This document shows, piece by piece, positions 23,506-35,880 of a stretch of DNA of 64,000 nt. The stretch covers positions 42,667,038-42,731,037 of the forward strand of contig NC_089741.1 in the NCBI RefSeq assembly GCF_040412425.1, in the 5' to 3' direction. The notes under the pieces are model-generated. The model did no database searches, was not told the DNA's origin, and worked only from the letters and a program-made list of their open reading frames with translations. The number at the start of each line of letters is the position of its first letter. Position 1 is the first letter of the stretch. The translations under genes and the position numbers were made by a program. The DNA comes from Macrobrachium rosenbergii (taxonomy: Eukaryota > Arthropoda > Malacostraca > Decapoda > Palaemonidae).

Positions 23506-25167
23506 AGCTCCTTAGTATCAAAAAACAAAAGAAAATCATTTACATTTGAAGAATCACAGACGCCTCTCATAAAAGGGCAGACCTCAGCGACGAGAGATAT
23601 AAATAAACAAACAAATAAAAACAAAGAGAGATAAATGAAAAAACAAAGCTATTTTAGTGTTACGGATGAACTTCTATATAAATATATACATATATAAATA
23701 TACTTTGTGATCAGGTGATTAGTTGAAGATTTAATATAATAATATCCTTGGAAAGGCTTCATTAGTTTTACCGATATCTATCTATATATTTTTGTATTGA
23801 TGTCACGATTATATTAAAACCAAGAATACGATTATGGCGAATAATCTTATGAAAGACGTTTTTAAGTGATGATTTTCTTACTGCTAGGTTCTCTGGTCTT
23901 TGGTGAGTTTCTTCTCAAATTAGGACTTAGAAAGAAGAAGATGATGTACTTGCTCCCCCTCCCCCCATAAACACCCATCCCCAACAACCCCCCCTTAGTC
24001 GTAATTCCCATAGAGAGTCACGTGTCTTCACGTACCACAGATACAGAGACACGCATTATTAAATATTATTTTTACATGACATGATTGTGAGAGAATTGAC
24101 AGTGTTGTGGTGATAACCGTGGATTTATGTTCTGCTTGCGTGTCCACGCCTTTGCTGCTGAGGACATTAGTGTCCTGTTAAATGTTCTCTATGTGCAAAA
24201 TTTGATCATGTGAAAAAAAAAATGTGAAATGATGTGAAGATAATGTGAATATTGAAACGAAGACTTTAGAACCCTCCTGTCCTATGTACCACGGGACGGA
24301 ATCTGCTATGTACGCAACACCTTTCCCCGAGAGTGATGATAAACGTCTGATCTACGTAGAACATTGGCGCAAAAACGGTGATAACCCTGTACATAGAACT
24401 CGCAAGCGCATGCGCTAAGAAAAAGCAAAGGAGATGATGTTATAAACACGAAGAGACATCCTAACCGACGTGTTCACCATTTCGCAGTGGAAAGCGAAAT
24501 AGGGCGTAGCTTACCCGCAGAGTTTAACGCCAGCAAAAATAATGAACGGGGGTAAATTACATTTGGGTCAATTTTGCTAAAGGTCCCATTTTGTGTGTGT
24601 GTGTGTTTGTGTGTGTAACTCCCCGACGTTGAGACTCATTTGGAAAATTGATCCAACCCCGCCCCACAACCCCTCGCCCACTGTACCACGCAACCCCCAC
24701 ACCCCAAAAGGTCAGGCCCCCAACCCCCAAACCCCCAAGGCCCTAGTGGTTTATGGCCTAGTATTTCCACACTCCGGTGGAAATGTAACGAGTTTGATTA
24801 CGATGAGAGAAAAAAAAAACAGGTTAAAAATACTAAAAAAAAAAAAACGAAAGGAAAAAAGTTTAGAAAAATTGATGTATATAGTTTTGCTGTGGAAATG
24901 TTTGTCTTGTCCTGAATTATGTTTTTTTTTTAACGCTGTGAGGTTAAAAAAAAAATAAATCAACCGTCATATCATTTCCGAAATAGGTTTTTCTTTTTTT
25001 TTATTGTCGTGGGAAAATGATGTGGTTGTAAAAAAAGAAATACATTGCTATTTTGTAAGGTATTTTTAGATGTGGCATTATATTTTACTGCGGCAGTCAA
25101 TGTTGGCCAGGTTGCACTTTTCATTATGGGTGTGATTTAAATTCCAACACTTGATTAGTGGCGTTTG
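23506..25167. other. Unassigned sequence
   Basis: No array, mobile element or credible exon was recognised in about 1.6 kb. A short (GT)n lies near 24593-24617, a C-rich stretch at about 24655-24745, and several A- and T-runs at 24809-25000. The perfect 12-bp palindrome AGCGCATGCGCT is at 24405-24416. Confidence 0.4.
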
Positions 25168-25336
25168 TGTATGTATGTATGTATGTATGTATGTATGTAT
25201 GTATGTATGTATGTATGTATGTATGTATGTATGTGTGTATTTAATATATATAAAATGTGTGTGTAATATACACGTGTGTATGTATGTATGTATGTATGTA
25301 TGTATGTATGTATGTATGTATGTATGTATGTATGTA
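25168..25336. repeat. Two (ATGT)n arrays
   Basis: Tetranucleotide arrays lie at about 25168-25231 and 25278-25336, separated by a short AT/GT spacer, with a short (GA)n directly after. Conceptual frames read as MYVC or IHTY repeats. Confidence 0.97.
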
Positions 25337-25891
25337 CATGGATGAGAGAGAGAGAGAGAGAGTGTGGACATGCTTACCAGTTCAACTGAAAGGAACTAGT
25401 CCTAATTACTCAATCCTCAAAAAACACCGTACCAACGAATCTCTTTTTTTATTTTCCGGGTCAGGAATAAATTCCTCGATAATCAGGACCTCGCGTGCGT
25501 GTGCATGCGTGCTTTCATTCGTGCGTATAAACATCAATCCCCAATAATTACTGAAATGCCTTCGCTCACATTCACAACTAGACCTAATGCCGAGCCAACT
25601 CGACTCTAATTTGGCGAGGTGGAATTTTTCACCGTCATCTGGGAATAAGACCAACTCGCGAAACAAAATTACCAAGATTAACTCGATGCTAACTCTGTTG
25701 GTTAGTTAATCATTTCCCCCGTTTATTCAATTTTCCACTTAACGGATTATTTGCTAGCGCACATAGCACCTAATTGAGGTAGATGGCGGGCGGGAACGCT
25801 TGTCCGAACCGGACGAAGAAGCCGCTCTTCAAAATGGCAGCGAGTGCATTACTCCGAGCAAAAGAAAATACGCTCAAGATATTTATTTGCA

Positions 25892-25936
<45 letters not shown>

Positions 25937-26600
25937 CATTCGACAAATCAATATACCCACGCAGGTGGAGCCGCCGTCAATAAAACGGAAGAGAAAAAAA
26001 AAGACAGGGAAGCAAATATTTGTAGCAACAGGCAAATCAGCAGTCGAGCGGCGCCGTGAGAAATGAGTTGCGAAGATTCAATAACTCGAAACAGTCAGAC
26101 GAAACTTTTCGAACCTTCGAAACTTCGCAGTCGGCTGACACTTACGAGATCATTTAACAAAGTACAAAACTTCTGCTAAAAAAAAAGAGAGAGAGGGGGA
26201 AAGGGAAAGGGAAAGAGAGAGACAAGTAAATCAGATACGATCCTTTGAGGCAGGTGCCCATATATATCTGTTGGCTTCCTTTAGACCTATAAAAAAGGGG
26301 GAAGAAGTAGTTCCCGCCTTCGCGTGCAAGTGACGTGCAATGGACGAATAATCAATGAGCGATACGTGATAATTTGCCTCCCCTTCCCCCTTCCCCCCTT
26401 CTCCTTCCAGGACGTCAAAAAGACACCGAAATTTGCTCCTCTTTTACGTCACCGCGAATAAATGCGGTGTGTTTTGGAAGCCGCAAATGAGAGAGATAAA
26501 GAGAGAGAAAGAGAATGTCAGTGGGTGTGCGAGCAATCTTGTATAGTTTAAGAAGGGAAAGGTTGATGTGTTAGTGCGTGCGCGTGTATACTCCGACCTC

Positions 26601-26642
<42 letters not shown>

Positions 26643-26840
26643 GAGGAGACCCACCCTTGACGAGTTTAAAGGGAATGCCTCCATCTGACCCTGCGAGTCG
26701 CAGGTCGGTTGCTTCATAGCTCGGCGCTAAGTACTGAATTGAATATAAAAACCTAAAAACAACCGTCTCCATAATACGCTTGATCAAGACAATTTGCATC
26801 GCTGAAAGGGAAGTCGAAATAGGTCGGCGTTGTTCATACG
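25337..26840. other. Unassigned sequence with (GA)n tracts
   Basis: (GA)n lies at about 25899-25935 and 26601-26640. A relatively CpG-rich stretch around 25780-26140 carries short ATG-initiated frames (for example from 25783), but each runs into the GA tract. No domain or splice structure supports a gene. Confidence 0.45.
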
Positions 26841-27140
26841 GTTCGCCGAAAATGATAGAACGAGTCCACGCTGTGCACTGATCAATGAAAAGGGTAGAGT
26901 GAGTCTACGCAGTGATCCCTGATAAGGATAAAATAGACCTAGGTTGTACGCTTGTGTCACCGAGATGGGTATATTAGGTAGAACTTGTACACGCAGATCG
27001 CTTGTAAAGGTTCAATGGGTCTACGCCGTTAGACTCATGGACCTGAAAGGCGTAAGATTCAAGACCCGGAGTCTAATCACTGTAAGGGACAGAATAGGTC
27101 TAGGCTGTCCTTACCGTCGACACAAAGGTAGAGAGAGTTA
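26841..27140. repeat. Degenerate tandem repeat, about 41-bp unit, about 7 copies
   Basis: Successive blocks read AACGAGTCCACGCTGTGCAC, AGTGAGTCTACGCAGTGATC, AATAGACCTAGGTTGTACGC, TCAATGGGTCTACGCCGTTA and AATAGGTCTAGGCTGTCC, each followed by a GATCACTGAAAAGG-like segment. Strongly diverged. Confidence 0.6.
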
Positions 27141-27383
27141 GGCAGAGTAGAGAAATTCTCCCGAATTATACGAGATTTCTTTCCTCCCAGACTTGATTGT
27201 TTACTTTCTGCCTCTTGCTACTTTCTTCCGGGAATTTAGAGACGAGAAAGAAAGAAAGGAAGACAGACAAGAGGGGGAAAATCTGGATGTTTTCGAATGT
27301 ATTTTTAACCTCCTTTCTCGCGGTTGATTTCGTAACCAGATACCATTCTTTTGTACCTGCTCATGCAGACGCTCATATAATTT

Positions 27384-27388
<5 letters not shown>

Positions 27389-27445
<57 letters not shown>

Positions 27446-27488
27446 GAAGGAAAGAGTGGGAGGAGGAGGAGGAGGAGGAGGAGGAGGA
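27389..27488. repeat. (GA)n followed by (GGA)n
   Basis: GA at about 27389-27446, then GGA at about 27460-27488. A second purine-rich patch lies at 27572-27640. Confidence 0.96.
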
Positions 27489-27640
27489 AAGGTAACTGAA
27501 GAGCCTTAAGCTTTGCTTCCGTGTTACGTTTTGGTGAAGTATCATTTGTGTACAGTGTGCGTCCGTTGACAACGAGAGAGAAAGAGCGAGAGAGAGGGAA
27601 AGGGAGGAAGGAAGGGAGCGAGAGAGAGAGAGAGAGAGAA

Positions 27641-28003
27641 AAGTTGTGGAGGTATATTTTCATCAGCCGAGAGAGCCCACCTACAAACCTTTCAAAAAGG
27701 GAGAAGTAGAAAAGAGGTTTTGTAATGCATGGCGATGATTGGACGGAAGGAAGGGACAGACCCGGTTTCTCTTTCTCCCTCTGATGCAAGAAGTCCTTTC
27801 CTCCAGCCTCCTCCTCCTCCTCCTCCTTCTTGCTACTCCACCCCTTACACACCCCTTCCCTCCCCTCCCCTTACCCCCAGGCTCTCTCCACTTTCAACCA
27901 CCCTCGCCCCTTGCATTGGCCGCAAACGCAACACTTGAAATCATTTTAAGCTTGGCGGAAGCATAAGGCTCATTTGGGGAAGTTGCAAATTCTATAATGC
28001 GAG

Positions 28004-28006
<3 letters not shown>
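27641..28006. other. Unassigned, pyrimidine-rich with a (CTC)n patch
   Basis: (CCT)n lies at about 27806-27829 within C/T-rich DNA to about 27910. Nothing else is seen. Confidence 0.45.

Positions 28007-28061
<55 letters not shown>
28007..28061. repeat. (CT)n microsatellite
   Basis: Clean array of about 55 bp. Confidence 0.97.
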
Positions 28062-28064
<3 letters not shown>

Positions 28065-28224
28065 CTTGGTTGCTTTTTCCGCATGGCTAGACGCAAGTTT
28101 TCCAAGTCGGACGATGATAAAATGGGAGAGGAAAAAAGTAAAAAGAAAAGGGTGTTAACGATATTTGCCGTTAAAGGAGCGGCTTCATTTTGGGAACGCG
28201 GTAATTTGCTCTGTGCTTGAGGAT

Positions 28225-28375
28225 GAAAATTACACCTAATAGATACAGTATATATATTTATGTATGTACGCATGTATTCTGTGTGTGCATGTGTATAATT
28301 ACACCGAATAGATACAGTATATACATTTATGTATGTACGCATGGATTGCGTGTGTGTGCATGTGTATGTGTGTGT
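28225..28375. repeat. Tandem duplication, about 73-bp unit
   Basis: AATTACACCTAATAGATACA and AATTACACCGAATAGATACA at about 28227 and 28298 are each followed by GTATATA(T/C)ATTTATGTATG, TACGCATG and a GTGTGCATGTGT tract. Near-identical copies. Confidence 0.9.
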
Positions 28376-28487
28376 ATTTACGAGCGCACGCGCGCCCCTA
28401 TATGAAGCTATCCACACACACGCACATGTGTTGTCCAACTAAAGGATTTGTTTTGCCTAAGAATATTTTCCCCCCCAGCAAGAGACT

Positions 28488-28489
<2 letters not shown>

Positions 28490-28534
<45 letters not shown>
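28490..28534. repeat. (GA)n microsatellite
   Basis: Clean array of about 45 bp. Confidence 0.97.
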
Positions 28535-28536
<2 letters not shown>

Positions 28537-28832
28537 TAGAAGGGTGTCGCTGGAAGGTGACAACATTCCGTTGATATGCACTCCATTAATTTTTCACAAA
28601 GAGTGAGGCTGAAAGGCCTTCGCTCTCTCCCCTCGCCCGTTTCTTTCCCCTGCACAAAAATGGTGACGTGGGATTTTCTTCTTTTTTTTCTTTTTCTTTA
28701 TTTACTTCAGCCTTCGGACCTCGTGAATAACCCGATGATGCAAACACAGCAACCGCCGTGTTAACCTAGTTGACCGTGTTAATAATGATGTGACCTGGCC
28801 TTAGATTATGATGGCGGGTCTCATATATAGGA
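28535..28832. other. Unassigned sequence
   Basis: No named feature. The octamer TAGGCCTA occurs at 28833, next to the AT array. Confidence 0.4.
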
Positions 28833-28836
28833 TAGG

Positions 28837-28838
<2 letters not shown>

Positions 28839-28911
<73 letters not shown>
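28839..28911. repeat. (AT)n microsatellite
   Basis: Clean array of about 73 bp. Confidence 0.97.
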
Positions 28912-28913
<2 letters not shown>

Positions 28914-29236
28914 CATGGCTTATAATGCCAAGTGCACACACAGATGTTTCCCGCAGGTGTTCAATGTCTGCTGTCAAGGTCAGAGAGAGAATTAGAGTAC
29001 TACAGAATCGACTTTAATTCAATTCATCTACCTCTCTTACTGATCTCCCGCCATCCTTTCCGAATTACGTTTACATAGTGATGCCTGTCAATGTTTCACC
29101 CGCTGTTGCTATTTTTCCTAGCAAATGAAAAGCTACATTACCGGTTACATAGTTACGGTTATTTGAAAAACTTTAACCTATATACCTATTATCGGTCTAC
29201 ATTCCCCCAATTACTCTGTCCCTATTCCAGTAATTA

Positions 29237-29673
29237 CTTTTCAGTTTTCTGTTAAAGAAAACTATTGTTCCGGCTTTGTCTGCCCGTCCGCACTTTACTT
29301 TGTCCGCACTTTTTTCTGTCCGCACTTTTTCTGCCCGCCCTCAGATTTTAAAAACTACTGAGGCTAGATGGCTGCAAACTGGTGCGGTGATCATCCACCT
29401 TCCAATCATCAAACATGCCAAATTGCAGCCCTCTTGCCTCAGTAGTTTTTTTTAATTTTATTTAAGGTTAAAGTTAGCCATAACCGTGCTTCTGGCAACG
29501 CTATAGGATAGGCCACCACCGGGCCGTGGTTAAAGTTCCAAGGGCCGCAGCTCACACAGCTTTATACCGAGACCAGCGAAAGATAGACCTATTTCCGGTG
29601 GCCTTGATTATCCTGTACGCTGTAGCGGCTGTACAGAAAACTCGATTGCGCCGAGGAAACTTCGGCGCATATT
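29237..29673 (-). mobile_element. Foldback family B, copy 1
   Basis: An approximately 435-bp non-autonomous element, inverted relative to copies 2-4. It opens TTTTCAGTTTTCTG, AAAACTATTGTTCCGGCTTT, then four GTCCGCACTTTTT-like subrepeats. A long inverted repeat follows (about 29350-29383 against 29408-29450) built on AAAACTACTGAGGCTAGA and GGCTGCAA. After that come AACTTTAACC in antisense, the CCACCGGGCCGTGGT core and GCGGCTGTACAGAAAACT. It ends in a 7-bp hairpin at GCGCCGAGGAAACTTCGGCGC (29649-29669 region). No transposase is encoded. Short frames within it (29526-29768) are spurious. Confidence 0.85.
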
Positions 29674-29999
29674 TTACTTGTTATCTATTATCATTAATGA
29701 TTACATCAAGCCCAAAAAGTTATATTTTACAAACACGACGCCTACGCCATCAGCACTTATACTTTTAAAACACGAGTATTTGAAATTCGTCACGAGAGCC
29801 TGGTACTGCCATGAACAGTCTTTCACCCTCCACATGGCAGCTTTACTATCAGCGCCGTCGTCACAGGTCAAAACTCAAAATTCAAGATCAAACCTTTTTT
29901 TTTTTTCCAAACTTTCGAACTTTTCGAACAACTTCGACCAGATAAGCGTTTTAGGTCGAGCAACCAAGTTCTCTTCACAATCGCCGAAATCGGATTTTG

Positions 30000-30520
30000 C
30001 CGTACGGAGTTCCCCGGTTTTTAATAATAATAAAAATAATAATAATAAAGCTCGTAGTATAAATGTGGGAGTTGGCGATTGAACTCGGAATAAACTGGGA
30101 CAGGACCCATGTTCCGTCAAAGTCGGCCTAACGACCCGGATGCTCAACGCTTCGGTCAACGGTCACTCTACCGATCATTCTATCCCGGTTTTTTAATACT
30201 AATAATAGTAACAATAATTAAAATATAAAATACAAAACTGCTGACAACTGTGAGGCTACGCGACTAAACCGGGAATGGGTCTAGGCCCAAGTTTCGTTGA
30301 TATCGGTCTATTGGTCAAGGTGCTCGATGCTTCAGTCTACCGGACACTCAACCAGTCAGTCTATCCCGGGATTTTTATACTAATAATAATATTTAACAAT
30401 AATAAAATACAACCGTGAGACTAGGCGACTAAACCGGGAATAAACTGGAACTAGGCCCGACGGTGTCGGTGTGACAGTTAAGGCGTTCGACTCTTCAGTC
30501 AACCGGTCAGTCGCACCCGG
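30000..30520. repeat. Tandem repeat, about 180-bp unit, about 3 copies
   Basis: Each unit has TCCCGG(T/G)TTTTTA, TAATAATA, a CTCGTAG/CTGTGAGGCTACGCGACTA block, AACCGGGAATAAACTGG, AGGCCC(A/G), a GTCGGTCTA-like block, AGGTGCTCGATGCTTCAGTC and ACCGGTCACTC. Units start near 30010, 30185 and 30365. The TAATAA tract in each is a small microsatellite seed. Confidence 0.8.
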
Positions 30521-30762
30521 CGACACACCAATAACAACAAAGCAAGAAACAAATCAAAAGCGATATACTATATGCCAGCTTGAAGGACACATCTACTTTA
30601 CTTTTCCCTGCGCAACACCCCTCCCCTCCCCTCCCTTCTTTTCCACACCCTCCCGGCACCCCCCAAAAACAAACCAACATAACATTTGTCATCAATTGAA
30701 CTTTATCACTCAGCTCCTCTCCCTTCTTCCATAGAGCTCTCCAGGTATCAAACGAACGCTTC

Positions 30763-30763
<1 letters not shown>

Positions 30764-30821
<58 letters not shown>
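30764..30821. repeat. (CT)n microsatellite
   Basis: Clean array of about 58 bp. Confidence 0.97.
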
Positions 30822-30822
<1 letters not shown>

Positions 30823-31174
30823 TGACCTTGCACTTTGCCGTTTCGGTATATAGGAGCGCCCGTGCATAAAAATAAACACAGGCGATCATATATCCGTTCA
30901 GAGATACGACACTTCCTATCTATTGCGGTGTGCTTAAAATGTAATAGACGCAGGAATTCGAACGTAAAATGTTTTTCAAATGATCACTTTGTTTTCCTTT
31001 TTTCAACTCTGAATATTGAGAAATTTCGTCAGCTGTTACAGCACTGGTAAAAAGAAATTTTTTTGCGCAGGATGAAATATTATTCATAGGCCTATGTTTA
31101 AATAAACCGTATCTGAGAATCAAAAGTGGAAGTATGGTGTAAATGTATAAATATACTTAAGCACTTATAAGCAT

Positions 31175-31180
<6 letters not shown>
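30822..31180. other. Unassigned sequence
   Basis: No named feature. TAGGCCTA is at 31087. Confidence 0.4.

Positions 31181-31264
<84 letters not shown>
31181..31264. repeat. (AT)n then (GT)n microsatellite
   Basis: AT at about 31181-31225 and GT at about 31226-31264. Confidence 0.97.
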
Positions 31265-31265
<1 letters not shown>

Positions 31266-31397
31266 TGTGGGCGCGTGGAGGTGCGCGCTGGTTTATCTGA
31301 AGACTCTCAAAAGTTTCGTCCCTTAAACTTGATCCTTTGACAGCTGTTCGGTGCAATCTGCGTTGTTCGTTATCTTGCTGCTCGCAAGTTATGGCCT

Positions 31398-31398
<1 letters not shown>

Positions 31399-31464
<66 letters not shown>
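31399..31464. repeat. (CT)n microsatellite
   Basis: Clean array of about 66 bp. Confidence 0.97.
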
Positions 31465-31465
<1 letters not shown>

Positions 31466-31595
31466 ACACACACACAATACTATATATATATTTAAATTTC
31501 TTCACTTATACACGCGTGACTTTCTAAGATCGCAAAACATTCAGCCAAAAATATCAACAAATTTCAAATTCAATAAACCTTGGGAATAACTTACA

Positions 31596-31652
31596 CCAAA
31601 GGGGAATTGGTAAGAGCATCTACCCACCCAAGGTTCGAATCTGGGCCTTTGG
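31596..31652 (+). pseudogene. Short tRNA-like fragment
   Basis: CCAAAGG at 31596-31602 pairs exactly with CCTTTGG at 31646-31652, as an acceptor stem would. Between them lie a box A/D-arm-like GAATTGGTAAGAGCATC and a box B/T-loop-like GGTTCGAATC. The whole is only 57 nt, too short for a tRNA, and the T-stem is poorly paired. It is best read as a deleted tRNA pseudogene or the head of a tRNA-derived SINE. Chance similarity is possible. Confidence 0.4.
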
Positions 31653-32229
31653 TTTGGATACAGTGATAAACAGCCAACTTCACAATTCGGCTACCAAGAT
31701 AAACATTAACTGATATCGACTCTGACGGACATATTTATGATCAAATTGTTATATATCGTATTTTGCTTACACATTCTCTGTCTTTCTCATCATGCAAGAG
31801 CTTATATAAATGATTTCATTGACAATCAACGGATTGAGAGTGCGGTTGCGAGCCATTCATAGTACTAACAAAACCTGAAGCCGTTATAAGTAGTATCTTC
31901 CACCAAAAGGCTTCAAGGAGAACGAAGTCAAATGGACAACAAAATTCTGAAAAGAAGAAGAACGAAAGAGAGATAAAGGGAATATATTCAGTGTCTGGCC
32001 TCTGATTTATTACAGTCAATATAACTCGAGCGTTTTTCCCGATAGCTTCGTCTCTCTCACGGAGAAGTGAACGATCGGGCTATGTAAATGATTCTAATCC
32101 CATCTTCTCCTCCATTTCAGTCCAAGGTCTTTTCTTCTTGACATTCCATCTCTCTCTCTCTCTCTCTCGTCAGGTCAACAGGCGAACGGGTGACCGAAAA
32201 GGAAAGCCCCGTGAATCTCTCCTGAGCGA
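31653..32229. other. Unassigned sequence
   Basis: AT-rich with a short CT tract near 32149-32168. No gene evidence. Confidence 0.4.
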
Positions 32230-32315
32230 GAGCATGAGTCTAGCTCAGGTAGCAACCTCATCTCTTAACATCATGTCTGAGAAATGGGAGAGAAAGAATC
32301 CTTTCAGTTGTCCTA
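32230..32315 (+). repeat. Dispersed repeat family D, fragment
   Basis: GAGCATGAGTCTAGC, GCAACCTCATCTC and CCTTTCAGTT occur in the same order as in the duplicated block at 42561-42890, indicating a dispersed family with at least three copies in this window. Confidence 0.6.
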
Positions 32316-32552
32316 CTTTCAGCTCGCACGGTCTGACCTACCATACACCTGACTAACTTGGAGCAAAAACCTATGCTATACGATGCCTCACGGGCCCGTT
32401 CTATCTTCTATGAATCTATGTAGCATCTCTATAGCTCCCTGATAGCCGAGGACGATTCCGAACTCTAGCGAAACGATCAATAGACTCAGTCAGTGGCCAC
32501 CGCTCGACTACACCGATGGTACATTTTTTCCTTCAGCTGGAATTCCTAATAG

Positions 32553-32977
<425 letters not shown>

Positions 32978-32978
<1 letters not shown>

Positions 32979-34351
32979 GCACTTTTGTTGGCGTACTCTT
33001 ACACTGCTTTTCCCCCCTTTTCCACTCTGTATCGCTAGTGTGTCCTCAAGAAAGACTTTTACCGCCTCCTTAGTACCTGCCCTTTTTTTTTTCTTGTGGT
33101 CAGGTTCTATGAAGATAAATTTAAGAGGCACTTCCCTCAGTCTTTAAATCTTTCTAATACGCAGTTCTTGTCATTTTCTAGTTTATGGGAGAACATAGTT
33201 TAGAAAATGTTGCGGGAAGCTGGAACGAGAGAGAGAGAGAGAGAGGAACTGAAAAATAATGAATGTAATATTAGGCCTACGCGAATCGACTGACACAGCC
33301 ATCCAAACAGGACATGTTCCAACTGACAGACACAAAAAATAACAAAAAAAATTTTCTTCTGCTTAAACGCAACCAAAAAAAACAAAGCGTTTTCTAAAAC
33401 AACGCGTTTTCCAAAACAGAGCGTTTTCCCGCCCACGAAATAGAAACAAAGAACGCGCCCACCGAGCCAGGGAGGACGAACCATCTCGCGTCACAAGGAG
33501 ACAGTCGCTCAGCGGACTGCCAACTGCCAACTCGGTTAACGTAATTACTGATGTTGTCACGTCGACGACGGCCAGCGAATATTGCTCGGCGATGTTGATT
33601 TGATGTTGCCCAAATTGCTGGCAGCAGCAATTACGGGTGATTGCTTTTCCCGCGCTTTCTTATAAATAACAGGAATTGCCCGATTCGACCATGGATCCTT
33701 TCTTGCCGTCTGGTAGCTTTGTCGTTTTCTTATTGCTCTCTCCCTCCCCCACCCACTCCCCTAACCCCCACCCTTTTCCCCATGACTCCTACTCCCTCGC
33801 AAACCTCCTTCAAGCCTGGGCCAAATAAGGGTAATTAGACGGTCGTAATTTCGCCTTTGAGATTCAGTGTTTCAATAATGTTCCATTTCTCTTTAATGTT
33901 CCTTGTTATCAACGATGTGCTTTCATCGCTATGTTTAAGAAACTATAGTAAAAAAAAAAAACAATCTACTAACACTATATAGTCTATTATCACTAAAATA
34001 AAACTAATATAACCTATTATCACTCCAACACAATAATATTATCGCCATGCAAATTAAGATCATAAGAAATTAGCGTCATGATACGATATCTCTACAACGA
34101 ACTAATATTCCTAAAATGTCTTCAAATTACAACGCATCAACATAAAACAAACTACTAATTATAAGATCCCCAAGACCTACATCCACAGAAAGACTGTTCT
34201 TTAGACCTAAGCAAAAAAAAAATTTTTTTTTAAACGCCATCCTAAAGTTATGGAGAAGATAAAAAGTAGATTAAACTTTTTAAGACCAACGAATGGAACA
34301 TAGACTCTCGCTTCTGGTGGGCTTATGAACACATTAAAATGTCGAACGAGA

Positions 34352-34358
<7 letters not shown>
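32978..34358. other. Unassigned sequence
   Basis: About 1.4 kb. Short (GA)n lies near 33225-33245 and C-rich DNA at 33740-33785. 33385-33430 carries three AAACGCGTTTTCC-like repeats (GCGTTTTCTAAAACAACGCG). 33960-34080 has recurring CTATTATCACT phrases. No gene was recognised. Confidence 0.4.

Positions 34359-34429
<71 letters not shown>
34359..34429. repeat. (CT)n microsatellite
   Basis: Clean array of about 71 bp. Confidence 0.98.
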
Positions 34430-34433
<4 letters not shown>

Positions 34434-34836
34434 TTGGCGCTAGGGTAGGTGTCTTTTTCGTGTGTTATTACCAGTTTAAAATATCTTAAGCCTATTCATC
34501 AGCATTCCATTATAATAATAAATAATAATAATAAATTCTTAGCGTATTCATTTGCGATGCATTATAGTACTATAATAATCCCCTCTTGATGAGTAAGCAT
34601 AATACTAATAAGTAATTTAAGCGTATACATATAAAACTTTGTATATATATAATGTATAATTCCGTATTGCATAATATTCATGGACATAATCCACCTCATA
34701 GTATCGTCTTTAGTCATTATAGCTACTTAGAAGGAGTAATCCATATTTACTGATCCAATTCTCATTGGAGCTAATCCTCTTCCGCCTCTCTTCTCAAATT
34801 TCGCTTTTCCTTCGTATTTTCGCAATCTATGACCAT

Positions 34837-35158
34837 GGGCGTAGCCAGGGTGGGACGCTTACTCCTCCCTCCCACCTTTATAAATTTCGGCGAAATGTGG
34901 GCAGTTTCCCCGCCCCTTATAAATTTTGGCAAGTGAAAGCGATCATACTTTAAAATTGAAGGTGATAAAAGTGAAGAAATTGATCTGATATAATATATAG
35001 TCCACTTCAAAGTCACGGTACATATTCTGTATCTGTAAGCCAGTGAAAAGTTATCAGCGATGTTTGATGATTTGCCTACAATGTGAAGGTGAATTTTCGC
35101 CTATCACCTCCCCCGGCCCCACCCCCTCCCCAAACCGACTGTAATCCTGGCTACGCCC
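34837..35158. mobile_element. Short DNA element with 13-bp terminal inverted repeats
   Basis: GGGCGTAGCCAGG at 34837-34849 is the exact reverse complement of CCTGGCTACGCCC at 35146-35158. The 322-bp interior is non-coding. It has a C-rich left subterminal region containing two TTATAAATTT(C/T)GGC copies, and a C-rich right subterminal region. Size and structure fit a MITE-type non-autonomous DNA transposon. No clear target-site duplication is seen in the immediate flanks (CAT and TCA), so the superfamily is not assigned. Confidence 0.7.
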
Positions 35159-35454
35159 TCACGAAGGCCGCGTTCACCAACAAATCTTTCGCACATCCAC
35201 ATGTGGGTAAGTTTAGCCACGTATGAGCCCTTGTCGAAGCTGCTTTCTGCACCAGTAAGCTAAACTGACTCTCGGCTATGTTGTGAAATCAGTAATCGTA
35301 GATCGTTTTCAGTAGATATGCGTCTCTCCAGGCATTCGGCGAGAGACCAGTGTACATAATTTTCCAATCGTTTTCTTTGTGGCGTCGATTCTCTTCTTAT
35401 ATCTTTGGAGTGCTTGCGTGATTCTGAGGTTTTGCTTGATTGACGTGTTAATGG
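35159..35454. other. Unassigned sequence
   Basis: No named feature. Confidence 0.35.
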
Positions 35455-35880
35455 ATATTGCGACTACGGTCTAGTCCACGCGACTATGTCTAGAGTCTCT
35501 AGACCATGCGATAAGTCTCGACCATGCGACTAATATCTAGGCTAAATTAATAGACGGATACTAAAGTCTAGACCAATTAATTACAGTCTAGGCCGAACGA
35601 CTAAACCTGCTTAAGCGACCAAGTCTACACCAAGACACTACAATCTGGACCAGGTGACTAAGTATAGACTAAGATTTCCAGTCTAGATCAGACGACTAAG
35701 TATAGGCTGAGGCTATAAAGTCTAGACCAGGCGACTAAGACTGTATCAATCGTCTAGAATAAATTACTAAACGCTAGACCAAGAAAGTCAAGTCTTGACC
35801 AAGCAACAATCTAATGTGACAAACCAAGCGACAAAGTCTAGACCCATAAACTAAAGCCTTACCAAGCAAATGAGCCTTGA
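35455..35880. repeat. Degenerate minisatellite on GTCTAGACC
   Basis: About twenty units of roughly 20 bp, such as AGTCTAGACCAAGCGACTAA. Each carries a TCTAGA palindrome or its variant. The period is loose. Confidence 0.82.

Noticed and set aside
25783..26066. Short ATG frames in a CpG-richer segment that could be a 5' exon
   Set aside because: They extend into a (GA)n tract and carry no recognisable domain or convincing splice donor.
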